A DNA stretch of 64,000 nucleotides from Meconema thalassinum (GCA_946902985.2 OX336388.2:1219206609-1219270608), one strand, 5' to 3'; counted from the stretch's first letter, positions 22,401 to 32,445 are shown. Numbers and translations are program-made. The notes: generated from the sequence alone by a model not told the origin.

Positions 22401-23032
22401 CATTACCAGTAGATGCACAGCCAGGTAGAGAATTGAGGATCCAACGAACCTTCGAATATCTCAAAGCACAGGCGGAGAGACGTCAGAGAAGAAATCGTGC
22501 GAAGAGGTATCATAGACCGCTTCTCGTGGGAGAGAAAGTTTTAATTAAGAAACCCGCCAGTTCAGATCCAGAGGCACGGAAGTATAAAAAGTTCATTTTT
22601 GCTTACCACGGCCCGTTCGAGGTGATAAGAGACCTACAGAACAATGCATACAGGTTAAAGCATTTAGAAACTGGAAACGAGGTCGTTATGAATGTAGCCA
22701 ATTTAAAGGTTTATTATCCGCCAGAAGAATTCGACGAACAAGAAGATGTATTAATAACGCACACCCAAATCAACGTGGAGAGCGAAGTCAGCCAGGCAGT
22801 CAGAACTGAAAGTTCGAGCGGCAAGACGGAACGAGAAGCAGACAGTTTGCCCAGTGGAAGGGACGAACAACAAAAATGCCAGTGTCTGCGAGAATTCTAT
22901 GAAGAAATGGTTGCAGCGGCGAGAGAGGTTGAGGCAATAAATACGACCCTCCGCCTGGAGAATGAACAGCTTAGAAAGAGCGCAGAGTGGAATGGGGAGC
23001 TGTACTATCCTACTCGCTGCCAGACGAGGTGA
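19487..23032 (+). CDS. gypsy Pol: protease, RT, RNase H, integrase
   Basis: 1181 residues from the first Met; the frame is actually open from about 19370, so the product is probably a Gag-Pol fusion made by -1 frameshifting. Protease has LLDTGSTVS (about residue 20). RT has VIVPKTDG, LDLRHLN and the catalytic YVDD (nt 20635-20646). RNase H has TDASLIGIG and TDHKAL. Integrase has an HHCC zinc module (HRAFGHPG ... CDLC, nt about 21729-21842) and D-D-35-E: D in SIDNFG, D in LSDHGS and E in SPVERV. The C-terminus carries a short leucine-rich coiled coil (about residues 1130-1170). All catalytic motifs are present, with no internal stop. Usual gypsy domain order and length. Confidence 0.92.
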   Translation: MVKRELPIIIVRVAGLKVRSLLDTGSTVSLMTQALYDEIARRENILKIPISSVKIKGVIPDRTMICKYQVFLDLQIGGSIFSQSFLLVNKLPYNLLIGAEFIREYRVIIDLAQDRVMFHVNEEAEGLEVALNEIEPGSSEQVWHTYRDVAGEEVLVIEQLEEELKTLATDLEKDLEPKLEDYISEKLEEAKIGLKEKENLKQLLLEQKEVFDSRPGRVKNFTYAFQVSDWTPFRQKPYPIAEKHYAKVKEAIQEMLEAGVIEKTPTPYVSPLVIVPKTDGTVRVCLDLRHLNLKVIPEFDQVPPIKEILRKFKGKTVFTNLDITSSFHHLELEKKTSLLTGFMFDQHTYTFLRLPFGLKTAGSALIRALDRNLSDEVKESTIRYVDDILLTSESLEEHMRDLRKLLDDLREANFKVNIKKSHFCQREVKFLGHVIDANGVKPNPDKLEVIRNFPRPTKVKHVRQYLGVIGFFSNHCPNYTTTVAPLQDLLKKGGRWNWTEQCQEAFVRSKQMLLEYVKLGYPDYTQKFIIQTDASLIGIGAMLFQENVDQPENKVFIAFISRRLKAHEKNYTITEIELLAILYALQSWHKLVYGFQIVLRTDHKALTFLLKTDLSSQRLTRWSLYIQQFNVEIEYCPGKENVIPDILSRYPREEEALAVQIENRDQKTLDDLRNLTNLQREDPWLKMMIDYFEGRLARGTARYGEAEALATDYIWYNQILHKWDDVDHTRQRIVIPASLQRRLVWLAHRAFGHPGIDKICALLKEAFTWPKLRETVRNAIRTCDLCQRVKPNPFLMRQRPIPLLPEKPRQLLSIDNFGPLPRARRGNRHIFVAMDVFSKMVVLCPIQKTSSKQVLKRLKERVIPILGKPDNILSDHGSCFTSAEFRRELETLGIRQILSTIRHPEASPVERVMREIQKYMKIYCSEANWRWIEFLEVIEYCINNTVHEATGQVPVTLHLDQRPERPWNGVIPLPVDAQPGRELRIQRTFEYLKAQAERRQRRNRAKRYHRPLLVGEKVLIKKPASSDPEARKYKKFIFAYHGPFEVIRDLQNNAYRLKHLETGNEVVMNVANLKVYYPPEEFDEQEDVLITHTQINVESEVSQAVRTESSSGKTEREADSLPSGRDEQQKCQCLREFYEEMVAAAREVEAINTTLRLENEQLRKSAEWNGELYYPTRCQTR

Positions 23033-23120
23033 AGGACCCCAGATGTAAACACAGACAGTGATAGACAGTCAGCTGGTTACTTATAGAAAGCCACTTGCAA
23101 TTGACTTTTATAAGTTTCGC

Positions 23121-23130
23121 AAGGGGAATA
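23121..23130 (+). promoter_or_regulatory. polypurine tract of the gypsy
   Basis: AAGGGGAATA directly before the TG of the 3' LTR. It is short but purine-rich and correctly placed for plus-strand priming. The 23033-23120 stretch before it holds no gene. Confidence 0.65.
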
Positions 23131-26100
23131 TGAACCCGAGGAGGTTATGCTGACTGGAATCGAACGTGGTTCTCAGAGACTGTGATCTCAGATAAAGGTT
23201 CCACCAGGGAACGAACCCGAAGTCTGTGGAGGGAGTTTCATTGTAAAAACCCCTAGAGAGAAGTGTATATTAAATCACTGGTGTGATTTCAGTTGCAATG
23301 ACATTATTTACTAAAATAATGAAGGGAAATTGAGCAGAATACTGCATTATTAGACTACTTGGTGTAGGCTATACGAGGCTTGGAACACTGCAAGTGCAGA
23401 GTTGACATTTTTACAAATTGGCCCAGAATTGTGGGAGGTGTTCAGTGGAGCCACGTCCATCTCTCTGACCTCGTTATGTCGTCTGGGAGAGGGTGAGGGC
23501 CTGAATAATGACCCAGTTCTTCCCCGACGGCGAATAGCATTGAGTTTGGTGGGGAGAGATAGCCAGGAAAATCATTGATTACTCGCGATTGGAGTAACGG
23601 ATTGACTTGAGAGTTGTCCACAGGTGAATATTTTGCCAAAAGGCTAATTTTAGAGCCTTTAATCTGCGAAATTGACGCATATTTAGGAAGTGCGGAAGGA
23701 CCGTAGAACTATCATTGTTCGCGGCGAGTTTTGAGAAGGTTGCCTGGGATTCCCAAGAAGGTAGCGTCCCCAAGCCATGGAGAAAGGAATTAATATTAAT
23801 TAATTGGACGAGCGATTCTTCTGCACGCTGGTAGTTCTGGGATCTGTGATGACAAAGGAACCCGATGATCATGGTTTCGAGACCAGAATCACGCTGTGAG
23901 AGGAGCCGAGATGACGCGGGAAAATTTCGCCCTACTTTTCGTGGGAATCCAATATAAGGGAGTCGACCCTTGACGGAGCGCTCAGTTGAAGTCAGTCTTG
24001 CTCAGTTGGCAGTCAGTCTTACTCAGTTTTACGCAGTCATCATGCCAGGCGCACGCCAGTATTGCAGCCAGTCCTAACGCAGCCTACACAGTTGGACATA
24101 GTTTGTCACCGAGAGTTGAAAACAGTAATCGCTACACAGTTTTGTAAACAGTATGAACAATGTGTGTTCATTTAGGAAGCAACGTGTGAAATAAGTTGCA
24201 GAACTATGGTAAATAATAATCTATGTAAAGTTATGCACAGTGTTAGCGCAATGTGTAAAATATTGACTGATCATATATGTGTAATTACGATGGAATGCAC
24301 TAAAAGAAACGTTACGGAGCAGTTGGTAATGTCATAAGTAAACCAAATAACCACGCTCAGGACGGTAGTTAGCATATTTATGCAACGCAGGGAGCTTACC
24401 GTAGGAGTATGGATAAGAACTGTTGGTGACTTCCGAGAGCAGGTAAACCAGACTTTCAATCAGGAGTTGATAGGAGCACGGGGGATGCCATCGATACCTG
24501 CAATTTTGATCTTTGCTAGGGAATTTCAACAACGAAAAGTGTATAAAGTGTCGTGTGTTATGTGTAAAGCATATGTAAAATATCTTTTAAAGTAGTGATT
24601 GAATAAGTGTTATAAAGTATCACATGTGTGGGAGCGATAGCTTCCTTAGAGAAATGCAACGTGCCGTGTTGTTAACAGAAAATATGTGTCATAAAATGTG
24701 TGTATTCAAGATAAATATGTCACGTTAAACCTGCAAATGGCAGGCAAACTGGAAGAATATGATTGGTTGGAGCCACCATAAGACGCCTATAGAGATGTAA
24801 GTACCCCACAAATTATGATTATGTAGAAATATGGGCCACTGCATGCTGTGATTTCCGTAAAGATGCCAGTAAAAATCAGTTTAGGAGGTAGATCCTCCAT
24901 GTTCAATCATTATTGTGTTGATATTTATAGAGTTGAGATGTTAATTTGCATCATTAAATGGAGTAATCATTCCCACTATGAATTAAGAATGGCAATCAGT
25001 TATGTAAATGCAACGAACACGATTGTTCGAATTTTAAGACGTTTAGTTATGTCGGATTTTTGGTAATTTATGTGAGAATAATAATAAAGAATGATTTTGG
25101 TCATTTATGTCAGTGAGATTAATGAATAAGAAGTAATGATTTTGGTCATTTATGTCAGTGAGATTAATGGTAATAATAATAATGAATATTAAAAGTATGA
25201 ATGAACACATCAGGAAACAAATAAATGTTGTAAGCGAGATAGTTACGCTAATTGCAAGACTTATCAATCTAAGCAGTAAGATGATACAGTAAGATTACAT
25301 TACAGTAATTAAGGAAAGAAGTTTTATATCAGAATATTGTATTAATATTCAATAATGAGGCCAGGAATGAAAGAGCTTTTAGTGAATTGAATTTGCAGCT
25401 TATATGAGAAGCTTATAGAGTAATTGATAGATTTCTCTTAATATTAGAGGGCGGAGGTCGTACATTAGTTAAAGGGGCCAGGTGGTCTATTCTACGTATG
25501 AAATCTCCTATGTCATGGGCATAAGTGGAGATATAATTTATGCCAGAGTTTTAGTGTGGTACCCTAGCTCTGAGGAAGGAAATGAAAGTGTTCCGGGTTG
25601 GAATCCTGTGGTAGAGACGAGGAAAACGAGGACACCTCGAAACTCTATGGATCCCCGAGAACTTATTGATGAGTTATTCAGCTCGTGGGAGCGAAACTCA
25701 TGGCGACAGCTTGGACTGAGCGCCTATTTTATTTGAGACACCGGTCACCCGTCAGACTAATGTATTACGAACCCCGAACCTTCATGTTGAATGGACCTGT
25801 GTGAGGCCAGTAATTATTATATCCTCAGTGTAGGAGTAATTTAAAAAAGCTCATTCAATACCTGTTTGCATAATAGTCAATTAAGATCCTTTGGGATATG
25901 TGTGTCGTTCAGACAACAGTATTTGTATTGTACATCTTCTACTGCTTAATGAAGGAAAGCATTCAAACCTTTAGGGAGGGTCGAGATAATTGGTGGAACC
26001 CCCATCCCACATTCTATTGTGTGCCGACTCCTCGAGCAGAGGGTCTGCGGACGGTCACCCGAACCGTCAAGGCAAGTTGAAAGGAACAGATTGAGACCCT

Positions 26101-26957
26101 GTAATGACATGTATTGAAATATTGTTATGTTGAGTAACGTAGCCATGTGGTTTAAGAACACATGGATAACTATAGATCATCCTGATGGTTCATTATTTTA
26201 GCTATCTGACGAATGGTTAGACGATGTATTTGCACTGTCACTGACGCCAAGTTAATGAAGTTGGTTACCAGATGCCACAGGCTACGCACGCAAGGTAGTC
26301 TTATTGTACTATTCGACACAGCTATAATTTAACGTCTTTAATATGAAATCACAACAGCATGCAGTGGGACTATATAAATAGTGGAGTAGGGGTAGCTTAC
26401 GTAAATATGGAGTTGCACGTAGTTTGCGGTGCAACACCAGAATAGGCTAATGCATGACGCATTTGGTGGGAAGAGAAAGATCAAAACACACACGGTACAC
26501 ATATTTGTCAAAACTAAAGAGGTTTAAGGAATAATTAATTTGTGAAATTAAAGAAGTCACATTGGATGACAGTAGTATGTCAATGTAAAAGTTGTTTGTG
26601 AAGTTGTATGTGCATCAGCGCACTAGAATATCTTTGTGAAGCTCACATAAGGGTAAAGCTTTGTGGTATGATATGATTTATTATGATTATTTTTGCTCAT
26701 AGTAGTGGATTGTGGAAGTAAATTTTTGTTTGCTTTGTTTTAAGGGTATGGGGATTGTTTTATTTGTTAAAGCCATGATTTTATTTACTGGATTAAAGTT
26801 TTAGAATAGAGTTGTGCCTTATTATTGTAGAGTTGATACCTTGTAGCCTCAAATCCAAAATATGCACTACTCAATTGGGGAGACGGTACACGCCTGAGAC
26901 CTGAAGCTAGCTGGAGGCAGAAGCATATTTTCCATCGAGATTATACGCATGGGTACA
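23131..26957 (+). repeat. 3' LTR of the 14.5-kb gypsy
   Basis: Full copy of 12457-16269, 3827 bp. It carries about 13 extra bases near 25405 relative to the left LTR, plus scattered substitutions (for example near 23453, 23531 and 23806). It ends GGGTACA and is followed by ATAA at 26958-26961. The open frames of 60-100 codons inside both LTRs are shadows. Confidence 0.92.
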
Positions 26958-26961
26958 ATAA

Positions 26962-27201
26962 TTAATTTAACTTTTAGAACTTCTGTTTATTATATTACTG
27001 CGTATGTAAGATGGGGAACGTCCTTAAATTTCAAGAAAGAAGACTGATTTCTTGGAATATATTTTTAAATTTTGTGATACACTGAGTAAACGTAAAAAAA
27101 AGGCGGTTTTTGTCCAAGTGTTTACGTTTTTCTTTTGATTTGTTAAATAATATTTTACTATTTTTTGGAAGTAGGGAACGTTATTAAATCAAAAATGCAT
27201 C
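26962..27201 (+). repeat. left TIR of the PIN/CXC transposon, inner part
   Basis: Continues the arm interrupted at 12456. It contains GGGGAACGTCCTTAAAT at about 27013 and a second such box (GGGAACGTTATTAAATC) at about 27174. These match the right arm read on the opposite strand (GGACGTTCCCC near 30237, GACGGTCCCC near 30402). The gene starts abruptly after the second box. Confidence 0.7.
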
Positions 27202-29998
27202 GTAACTTTCGACCAGCCCCTGTTTATCAAAGCGATGGACATAGTATCTCAAGCAAACGAACCGGATCTCCTGCCTTCAGTCATCGTGCGCTTAGGAGGG
27301 TTCCACCTTCTGATGAGCTATATGGGAGCCACGGTCAAAATCATGGCTGGTTGCGGGCTGGAAGACTTGTGGGAGCAGGTATACGCTAAAAATACAGTTG
27401 TCCAAATGATGGGCGGACACGCATATGCAAGAACTTTGTGTGCTCATTCCCTCTCTCTCGATCTGCTATCGGCCATTTGATTTTGGAATCATGCCAGGAA
27501 CAGAAACGTCTGTCTGCCTCCGACGTCGAAACTCTTCATCTAGCTCACGAAAAGGTTTTTAAGACCGGATCTTCAGAAGAATCTTTTCTCCAGGTGGAAG
27601 AACTACTCCAGGCTGTTTCGTTGTGGATGGCTGAAATGGAAGAAAAAAGTCGAACTTCGAAACAGTGGCTGCAATATTTCCGACAGACAGCGATCATTCA
27701 TGACTTTGCTTGAGCGGAAAGATCCGGAGATTGGATCCTTCACCTATCCGCTGTTCAAAGGATCCTAAATTGCCTGCATGCCGCAGGACGAATTCACTAC
27801 GCCAAGGCGGCTCACATCTATCTTCAGAGCATAGCTCCACTTGAATCAACTTTGACAGGCAAGGAATTTGCGTTTTTCGTCAAGAAAAGCTTTTTCACTG
27901 TCCGCCGATCGGATAAATTTTGGTGTGGGGTATGGACCGACATGGCCATCGAGCAGGTTTTGATGAGATCAATGAAAGTCAGCGGTGGGTTGACTCAAGG
28001 TCGAGGTATCTCTGATGCAATCGTAGCCCGTTGGATTCGCACTTTGCCGGCGAGTCTACAAGTGATAGAGGCAGTGGAAGCCTTTGTAGGAATTAGAAGT
28101 GAAACCACTGAACAACACGTCTCTTTGCCGGCATCCAGGGAGTCTTGAGACTCCAAAGACTTGAAGAAATTCGTTGAGTGGCGAAAACAACATTCTCCCT
28201 TTAAGAAATACAAAGATCTCGTCTTCCTGTCAACTGGAATAATTGCAGACGAAAGCGTCAATTGTGATTTGGCCCAAGAATTGGGCGAAAAGGCGGCAAG
28301 AAGTGTTGTGGGGAAGTAATTTGACACCGTCACTCTAAAACGGAAGGATCAAGTGACAACTTTCGCTGCCATGAAGAAGACACTCGTGATCAACAAGGAA
28401 CCGGTCGTTGTAAATCCCAACCAATTGTTCCACCGCATCGCCTGTGTCGTCAGAACCGAGGAGTTGGAAGACTGCTTACGGCACGAGTTGGCGCCATATC
28501 TCCAAGCTTTGTTCGACAACATTGGGCTCCGTGCTGGTGTTGAGTCGAAGATATCTCAGGTTATAGACCAAGCCTGCAATGTGAGCAGTCAGATGCCTGA
28601 TAACCCCAAGTTCGTTCTAGACGGTGGCGATCATATACACCGCGTGCATTGGCCTCGCCCAGCAACCTACGACGATGTGTTCAATGCCTACAAGGACTAC
28701 GTACGAAGGCATTACGGGGAAAGTGTCATTATAGTGTTCGAAGGCTACGAGTCGAGCACGAAAGACGCTGCACAGGGTCGCCGTTGCATCGGAAAGTCGT
28801 CAGCTAGGGTAGAAGTGACATCTTCCAACAGTTTGACTGCACCAAAAGAACAGTTTTTATCCAACGTTGACAACAAAAAGAATTTCGTAAACCTTCTAGG
28901 AGCAGCATTTCAGACAGCAAAAATCCCAGTCCTCCATGCACCCAGTGACACGGATGTTTTGATTGTAGAAACTGCCAAAAAAGAGGCCGAATCTGTGGAT
29001 AGAGCAGTCATAGTCGGCGCCGATTCAGATCTTCTTGTTTTAATAGCAGCCTTGACGTAGCCGGACTATTCCATCTTTTTGTTAGTTCCGGGTAACTCAA
29101 CCAACTCCCAAGATTTACAGTAGTAAGGAGCTGCATCAAGGTCTCGGAGAAATGACAGCTCACTTACTGTTTGTCTACGCAATGATGGGATGTGATACCA
29201 CCTCCGCCTTTTATTACAAGAGTCCGTTGGTAGGCTTCAATAAACTGCACAACGACCAACAACTCCGTAAAACAGGCGCTGTTTTCCTGGACGAAACCGC
29301 AACACAAGATAAAATTGCAGCTGCAGGTAAATTAGTTCTTTTCTTACGTACTAGTTCTTATAATACCGGTATGATCTTTTAATTCTCTGACTACTAGAAG
29401 TCGGTATACTGTACATTACCTATGTTTTGTTTGATTCAGAGCAGGAATTTATCATCAAGCTCTACGGAGATAAACCAGGAGAGAGCCTTGACAAAGCACG
29501 ATTTAAGAAGTACAGTACATCCAAACCGTGGGAAAGAAACCACCAAACTTCGTCATGAATCTTTCCAGCCTTCCTCCTTCTTCCACTGCGGCACGTCAAC
29601 ACTGTCCGCGCGTCTACCACCAGGTTCAAGCTTGGAAGGGCAACCGCCTTCCACCGCAAGATTGGGGATGGAAACTCGAATGTGGAAGGCACATTCTTAT
29701 TCAGTCTACGTTTCCGCCTGCGCCTGAACGTCTCCTCCACATAAGGTGTGCATGCAAGAGAGACTGCACAAGAAACTGCGAATGCACGAGAGGAGGCCTC
29801 CCATGTACCACCATGTGCGCTGTATGTGCAGGAGATGCATGCCTGAACAAACGCACTTTCTTTGATGACGAGGAAGAAGATGACCCGGAGCAATTCGAAA
29901 ATGAAACCAATGATGCCGCCGCCGCCGTCTCTGTACAAAAGAGGTCTAGCATCGCCCCCAAAGATACCTCAAAGAGAAGACGAGTTGTAAACAAATGA
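27202..29998 (+). pseudogene. PIN/XPG-like nuclease plus CXC zinc-finger transposon protein, decayed and 5'-truncated
   Basis: One gene read through several breaks. It begins mid-domain with VTFDQPLFIKAMDIV, then RLGGFHLLMSYMGA and GGHAYARTLCAH, a region typical of a widespread animal family of repeat-encoded proteins. A PIN/FEN1-like fold is suggested by acidic motifs VIIVFEGYESS (about 28727), SDTDVLIVETA (28945) and GADSDLLVLIA (29017). Then comes FVYAMMGCDTTSAF (29167). A good 113-bp intron (GT 29327, AG 29439) precedes EQEFIIKLYGDKPGES. The C-terminus has a tesmin/TSO1-like CXC cluster (CACKRDCTRNCECTRGG... C..C....C, 29748-29848) and an acidic, then basic tail. Breaks: a frameshift near 27473; in-frame stops at 27711, 28146, 28317 and 29058; a second shift near 29120. 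The N-terminal exon(s) are missing. AATAAA lies at 30026. Confidence 0.72.
29327..29439 (+). other. spliceosomal intron in the PIN/CXC gene
   Basis: GTAAAT donor after GCTGCAG and a TTTGATTCAG acceptor with a pyrimidine-rich lead. Removing it joins family-like sequence on both sides in a single frame (..KIAAAG / EQEFIIK..). Confidence 0.7.
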
Positions 29999-30224
29999 AT
30001 GTTGTCTTAATATGTGTCAATGTCTAATAAATGTTATCTTCAATGTAAAATGTCTGCAATTTGTGTATTGTTGTTTATAGTACTAATATTTTGTAATGTC
30101 AGTTTTAGCTAAAATTATTTTTTTGTAACCTTTGAACATCGTAAATCCAAAAACTGTAAATACTCTGCTATGAGCATTAGATTTTGTTTATGCAATATAA
30201 GAGTTTGTTATGACGTGTTTTTTT
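29999..30224 (+). other. 3' UTR of the PIN/CXC gene
   Basis: AT-rich, with AATAAA about 28 bp after the stop. No other feature seen. Confidence 0.5.
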
Positions 30225-30846
30225 TTCTAATTTAGGGACGTTCCCCCTCGTATATATCCAGTTATTTGATGTACACAAGTTGTGAAAGTTAATCTAAACG
30301 TGTAGACAGAATAGCATCCTTTTCACTTTTCGTTCAACAGTTACATCGATTTTTTTTTTCAAAAATCTAAGATATCAAGCGGCTTTTTTTTTAATTTAAA
30401 GACGGTCCCCAACTTGACTGTTAATATTAAGCACAATATCAAGAGTTAATAGTAAGTACAACATCTAAAAGTAGAAACACAACTTTTGGGGAAACCGCAT
30501 TTAGTTTTTACTTTTTGTACGTAAGCTATAGCATTTTTTTTAAATCCAAACATTTAAGGATGGTCCCGACTTGATTGTAAGTTTTCATAGTAAGTACAAC
30601 ACCTAAAAGTCGAAACACAACTTTTGGCGAAAACCGCATCTTATTTCTACTTCTCGTTCATAAGTTATAGCAGTTTTTTGAAAAATCCAAGATGGCGGAC
30701 GTTTTTTGAAAATGCATGGGTGTTCCCCAAGCCCGATTTTTTGGCGATTTTTCTGGGGATGTTCAGGGGGTCCTATAGAACATGTTTTTGAAGAGATTCG
30801 TTGTCATTTAATTTTTTCCGTCTCGAAGCCTAATTAGACCGTACTA
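30225..30846 (-). repeat. right terminal inverted repeat of the PIN/CXC transposon, with internal subrepeats
   Basis: Reverse complement of the left arm. It is built from about three roughly 190-200-bp subrepeats, each with an ATTTAAAGACGGTCCCC-type box followed by a conserved block (ACACCTAAAAGTCGAAACAC, then AACTTTTGG). The outermost 300 bp are the best conserved (AAGATGGCGGACG, GGTGTTCCCCAAGCCCG). It ends GACCGTACTA. Confidence 0.82.
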
Positions 30847-30865
30847 ATACGATAAATAAAATAAA
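30847..30865 (+). mobile_element. displaced 3' terminus of the Jockey/CR1-like LINE
   Basis: ATACGATAAATAAAATAAA-like tail belonging to the LINE whose body ends at 12068. It is followed at once by TCTGCGGACAT (30866-30876), the second copy of the target duplication. Confidence 0.8.
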
Positions 30866-31250
30866 TCTGCGGACATGAACTGTATTGAACATACATGGAA
30901 AGAGCTCAAGAGGGCAATTTCGCACCGTTCCGATCCTCCAACAAACATTCAGTAACTGATTGAAGCTGCTGTAGACACGTTGGATTCGTTGGTGCTCAGT
31001 ATGCCTCATCATCTGCAAGCATGCCTTAGAGCTCGTGGTGGCCACACACGGTATTGATATGCCCCAACATGAAAAGGACGTTTCTGTGCACAGTCCCACG
31101 TTATCACTTTTGGTATTCGTTGTGTATTTCTGTATCTTTTGCAGAGCAGATTGTGTGTTGTTGTTCTTTGTACCCTATTTGTGTATAATGTGATTACATA
31201 CACATAGCAAAATAAACAAGTCACTAAATCGCAATATGCAAAACGTTTTT
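30866..31250 (+). pseudogene. Tc1 transposase C-terminal fragment and 3' end
   Basis: After the duplicated target site the frame reads SADMNCIEHTWKELKRAI, the region holding the third catalytic residue in Tc1 elements. It ends GGHTRY and a TGA at about 31056, with one internal TAA (about 30954). Downstream AT-rich sequence to about 31250 is the Tc1 3' flank. It directly continues the fragment at 10130-10396. Confidence 0.85.
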
Positions 31251-31261
31251 TGAGCAAAGAA

Positions 31262-31640
31262 ATATAACCGACAGCGGTAGCTACACTCGCTAAAGCGCAA
31301 CGCTAGTCTATGGGGCCAAGCTCTCTACAGACTCGGTAGACGTGGGTTCGAGCCCTACCGTCGGCCGTTCTTGAAATGGTTTTCCGTGATTTCAACTCTA
31401 TTTTCAACTCCAGGCAAATGGGACGGTACTTTCTGACAGGCCACAGCCGCTTCCTTCCATATCCTTGCCCTGTTTCATTCATCTTCATTCATTTCATCTC
31501 TCATCAACTCCTCTCAAGAGGTTGGCGCCAGGAAGGGTATCCGACCGTTAAAAAATCCGCCACATAGACTTTCATCGCATCTCATGCCCGACCCCGTTGG
31601 AAATGGAAATAATAAGGGGTGGATATACATACTGTAGCCT
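31262..31640 (+). mobile_element. tRNA-derived SINE
   Basis: A-box-like GCGGTAGCTACACTCG near 31275 and B-box GGTTCGAGCCC at 31345-31355. The insect SINE core follows (GGTTTTCCGTGATTTCAAC, CCAGGCAAATGGGAC, GGCCACAGCCGCTTCCTTCC), then a 3' part with GGCGCCAGGAAGGGTATCC. It belongs to the same core family as the SINE at 9765. Confidence 0.8.
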
Positions 31641-31820
31641 ACATACAGTAAGAAATATAGATCCATCCTTATAAAATTTCTGTTGTTATCGATTTGTAGT
31701 GTAAAAAAATAATTGAAATGCTGTCAAAAATGAAATAATAATTGATTACATTTTTTCCAATTAATGAATTCACTATATATCATAAATTTAACTGATTGGT
31801 TTTCCTCTTTCCAAAGGCAC

Positions 31821-31878
<58 letters not shown>

Positions 31879-32282
31879 CCGTTAACGCACCAGGTTCTTA
31901 AGATCAACTACAGTGCCATAATTTCACCAATAGTGTTTTTTTTTAATAATGTGCCTGTAAATTACTGATGCAGATATCTTGCATTTAAGCATCCCCCACC
32001 CCAATGCTGAGATTCAATTCTGCAAACGTGTACTCAGGCGAGGCGCATGTCCGCTGACTGTTCGAATCGTGCATAAATCGATGTCAATAGCAAGTTCATA
32101 CAGGCAGACTGACGACATAAAACCAACAGCCTTGTAAACACATAACCATTAGTAATTGCCGGTGGAGTTTTTTATAAACAATATAGTCGTCAATTGATTG
32201 CTTGCAGGTTCAACCACATTTCCTCGTAGCAAATATTAAGTCCGAAAGGTTCCATGCTGTATTATTACTATTATTATTACAG
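31641..32282. other. AT-rich intergenic sequence with (TAA)n
   Basis: No gene seen. A (TAA)n microsatellite lies at 31820-31874; the rest is unclassified. Confidence 0.5.
31820..31874 (+). repeat. (TAA)n microsatellite
   Basis: About 18 uninterrupted TAA units. Confidence 0.95.
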
Positions 32283-32445
32283 TATTATTGTTATATGGGG
32301 TCCAGAGGCTGTTAGCATCCTAGACCCAAAGGGTCCCGGGTTTGATTCTCGGCCGAGGGGATTTTAATCTCCAGTGGTCAATTTCCTTGACTCTGGAACT
32401 GAGTGTTTCTTCTTTCCGATGAGGCCTGCTAGGGACCACGTGCCA
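32283..32445 (+). mobile_element. tRNA-derived SINE
   Basis: GGCTGTTAGCATCC A-box region and a B-box GGTTTGATTCTC at about 32339, followed by a GGCCGAGGGGATTTTAATC body that I recognise from insect SINEs. It abuts the 3' end of the minus-strand RTE. Confidence 0.65.

Larger units (their letters stand above)
12457..26957 (+). mobile_element. full-length Ty3/gypsy LTR retrotransposon with 3.8-kb LTRs
   Basis: LTR, leader, gag, pol, polypurine tract and LTR are in order, flanked by ATAA on both sides. Total length is 14.5 kb, about half of it LTR. Gag and pol are both open and the LTRs differ by scattered substitutions plus one short insertion, so this copy looks young and possibly autonomous. 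No separate env-like ORF is seen: pol ends about 100 bp before the 3' LTR. Confidence 0.92.
12069..30846 (+). mobile_element. long-TIR DNA transposon with PIN/XPG-like nuclease and CXC finger gene, split by gypsy
   Basis: The LINE 3' UTR stops at 12068 and its last bases reappear at 30847. The two junctions carry inverted repeats TAGTACAGTC... and ...GACCGTACTA, which extend for hundreds of bases. Removing the 14.5-kb gypsy insert leaves an element of about 4.27 kb with a single gene on the plus strand (27202-29998). The end may be TAGTAC, or GTAC with a TA target duplication; the two cannot be separated here. The gene content resembles Academ-type elements, reported to carry XPG-like nuclease domains, but this placement is inference. 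This copy is defective. Confidence 0.75.

Noticed and set aside
29462..29938. 158-codon minus-strand frame opposite the CXC exon
   Set aside because: Antisense shadow of the cysteine-rich exon, which matches a known family on the plus strand.
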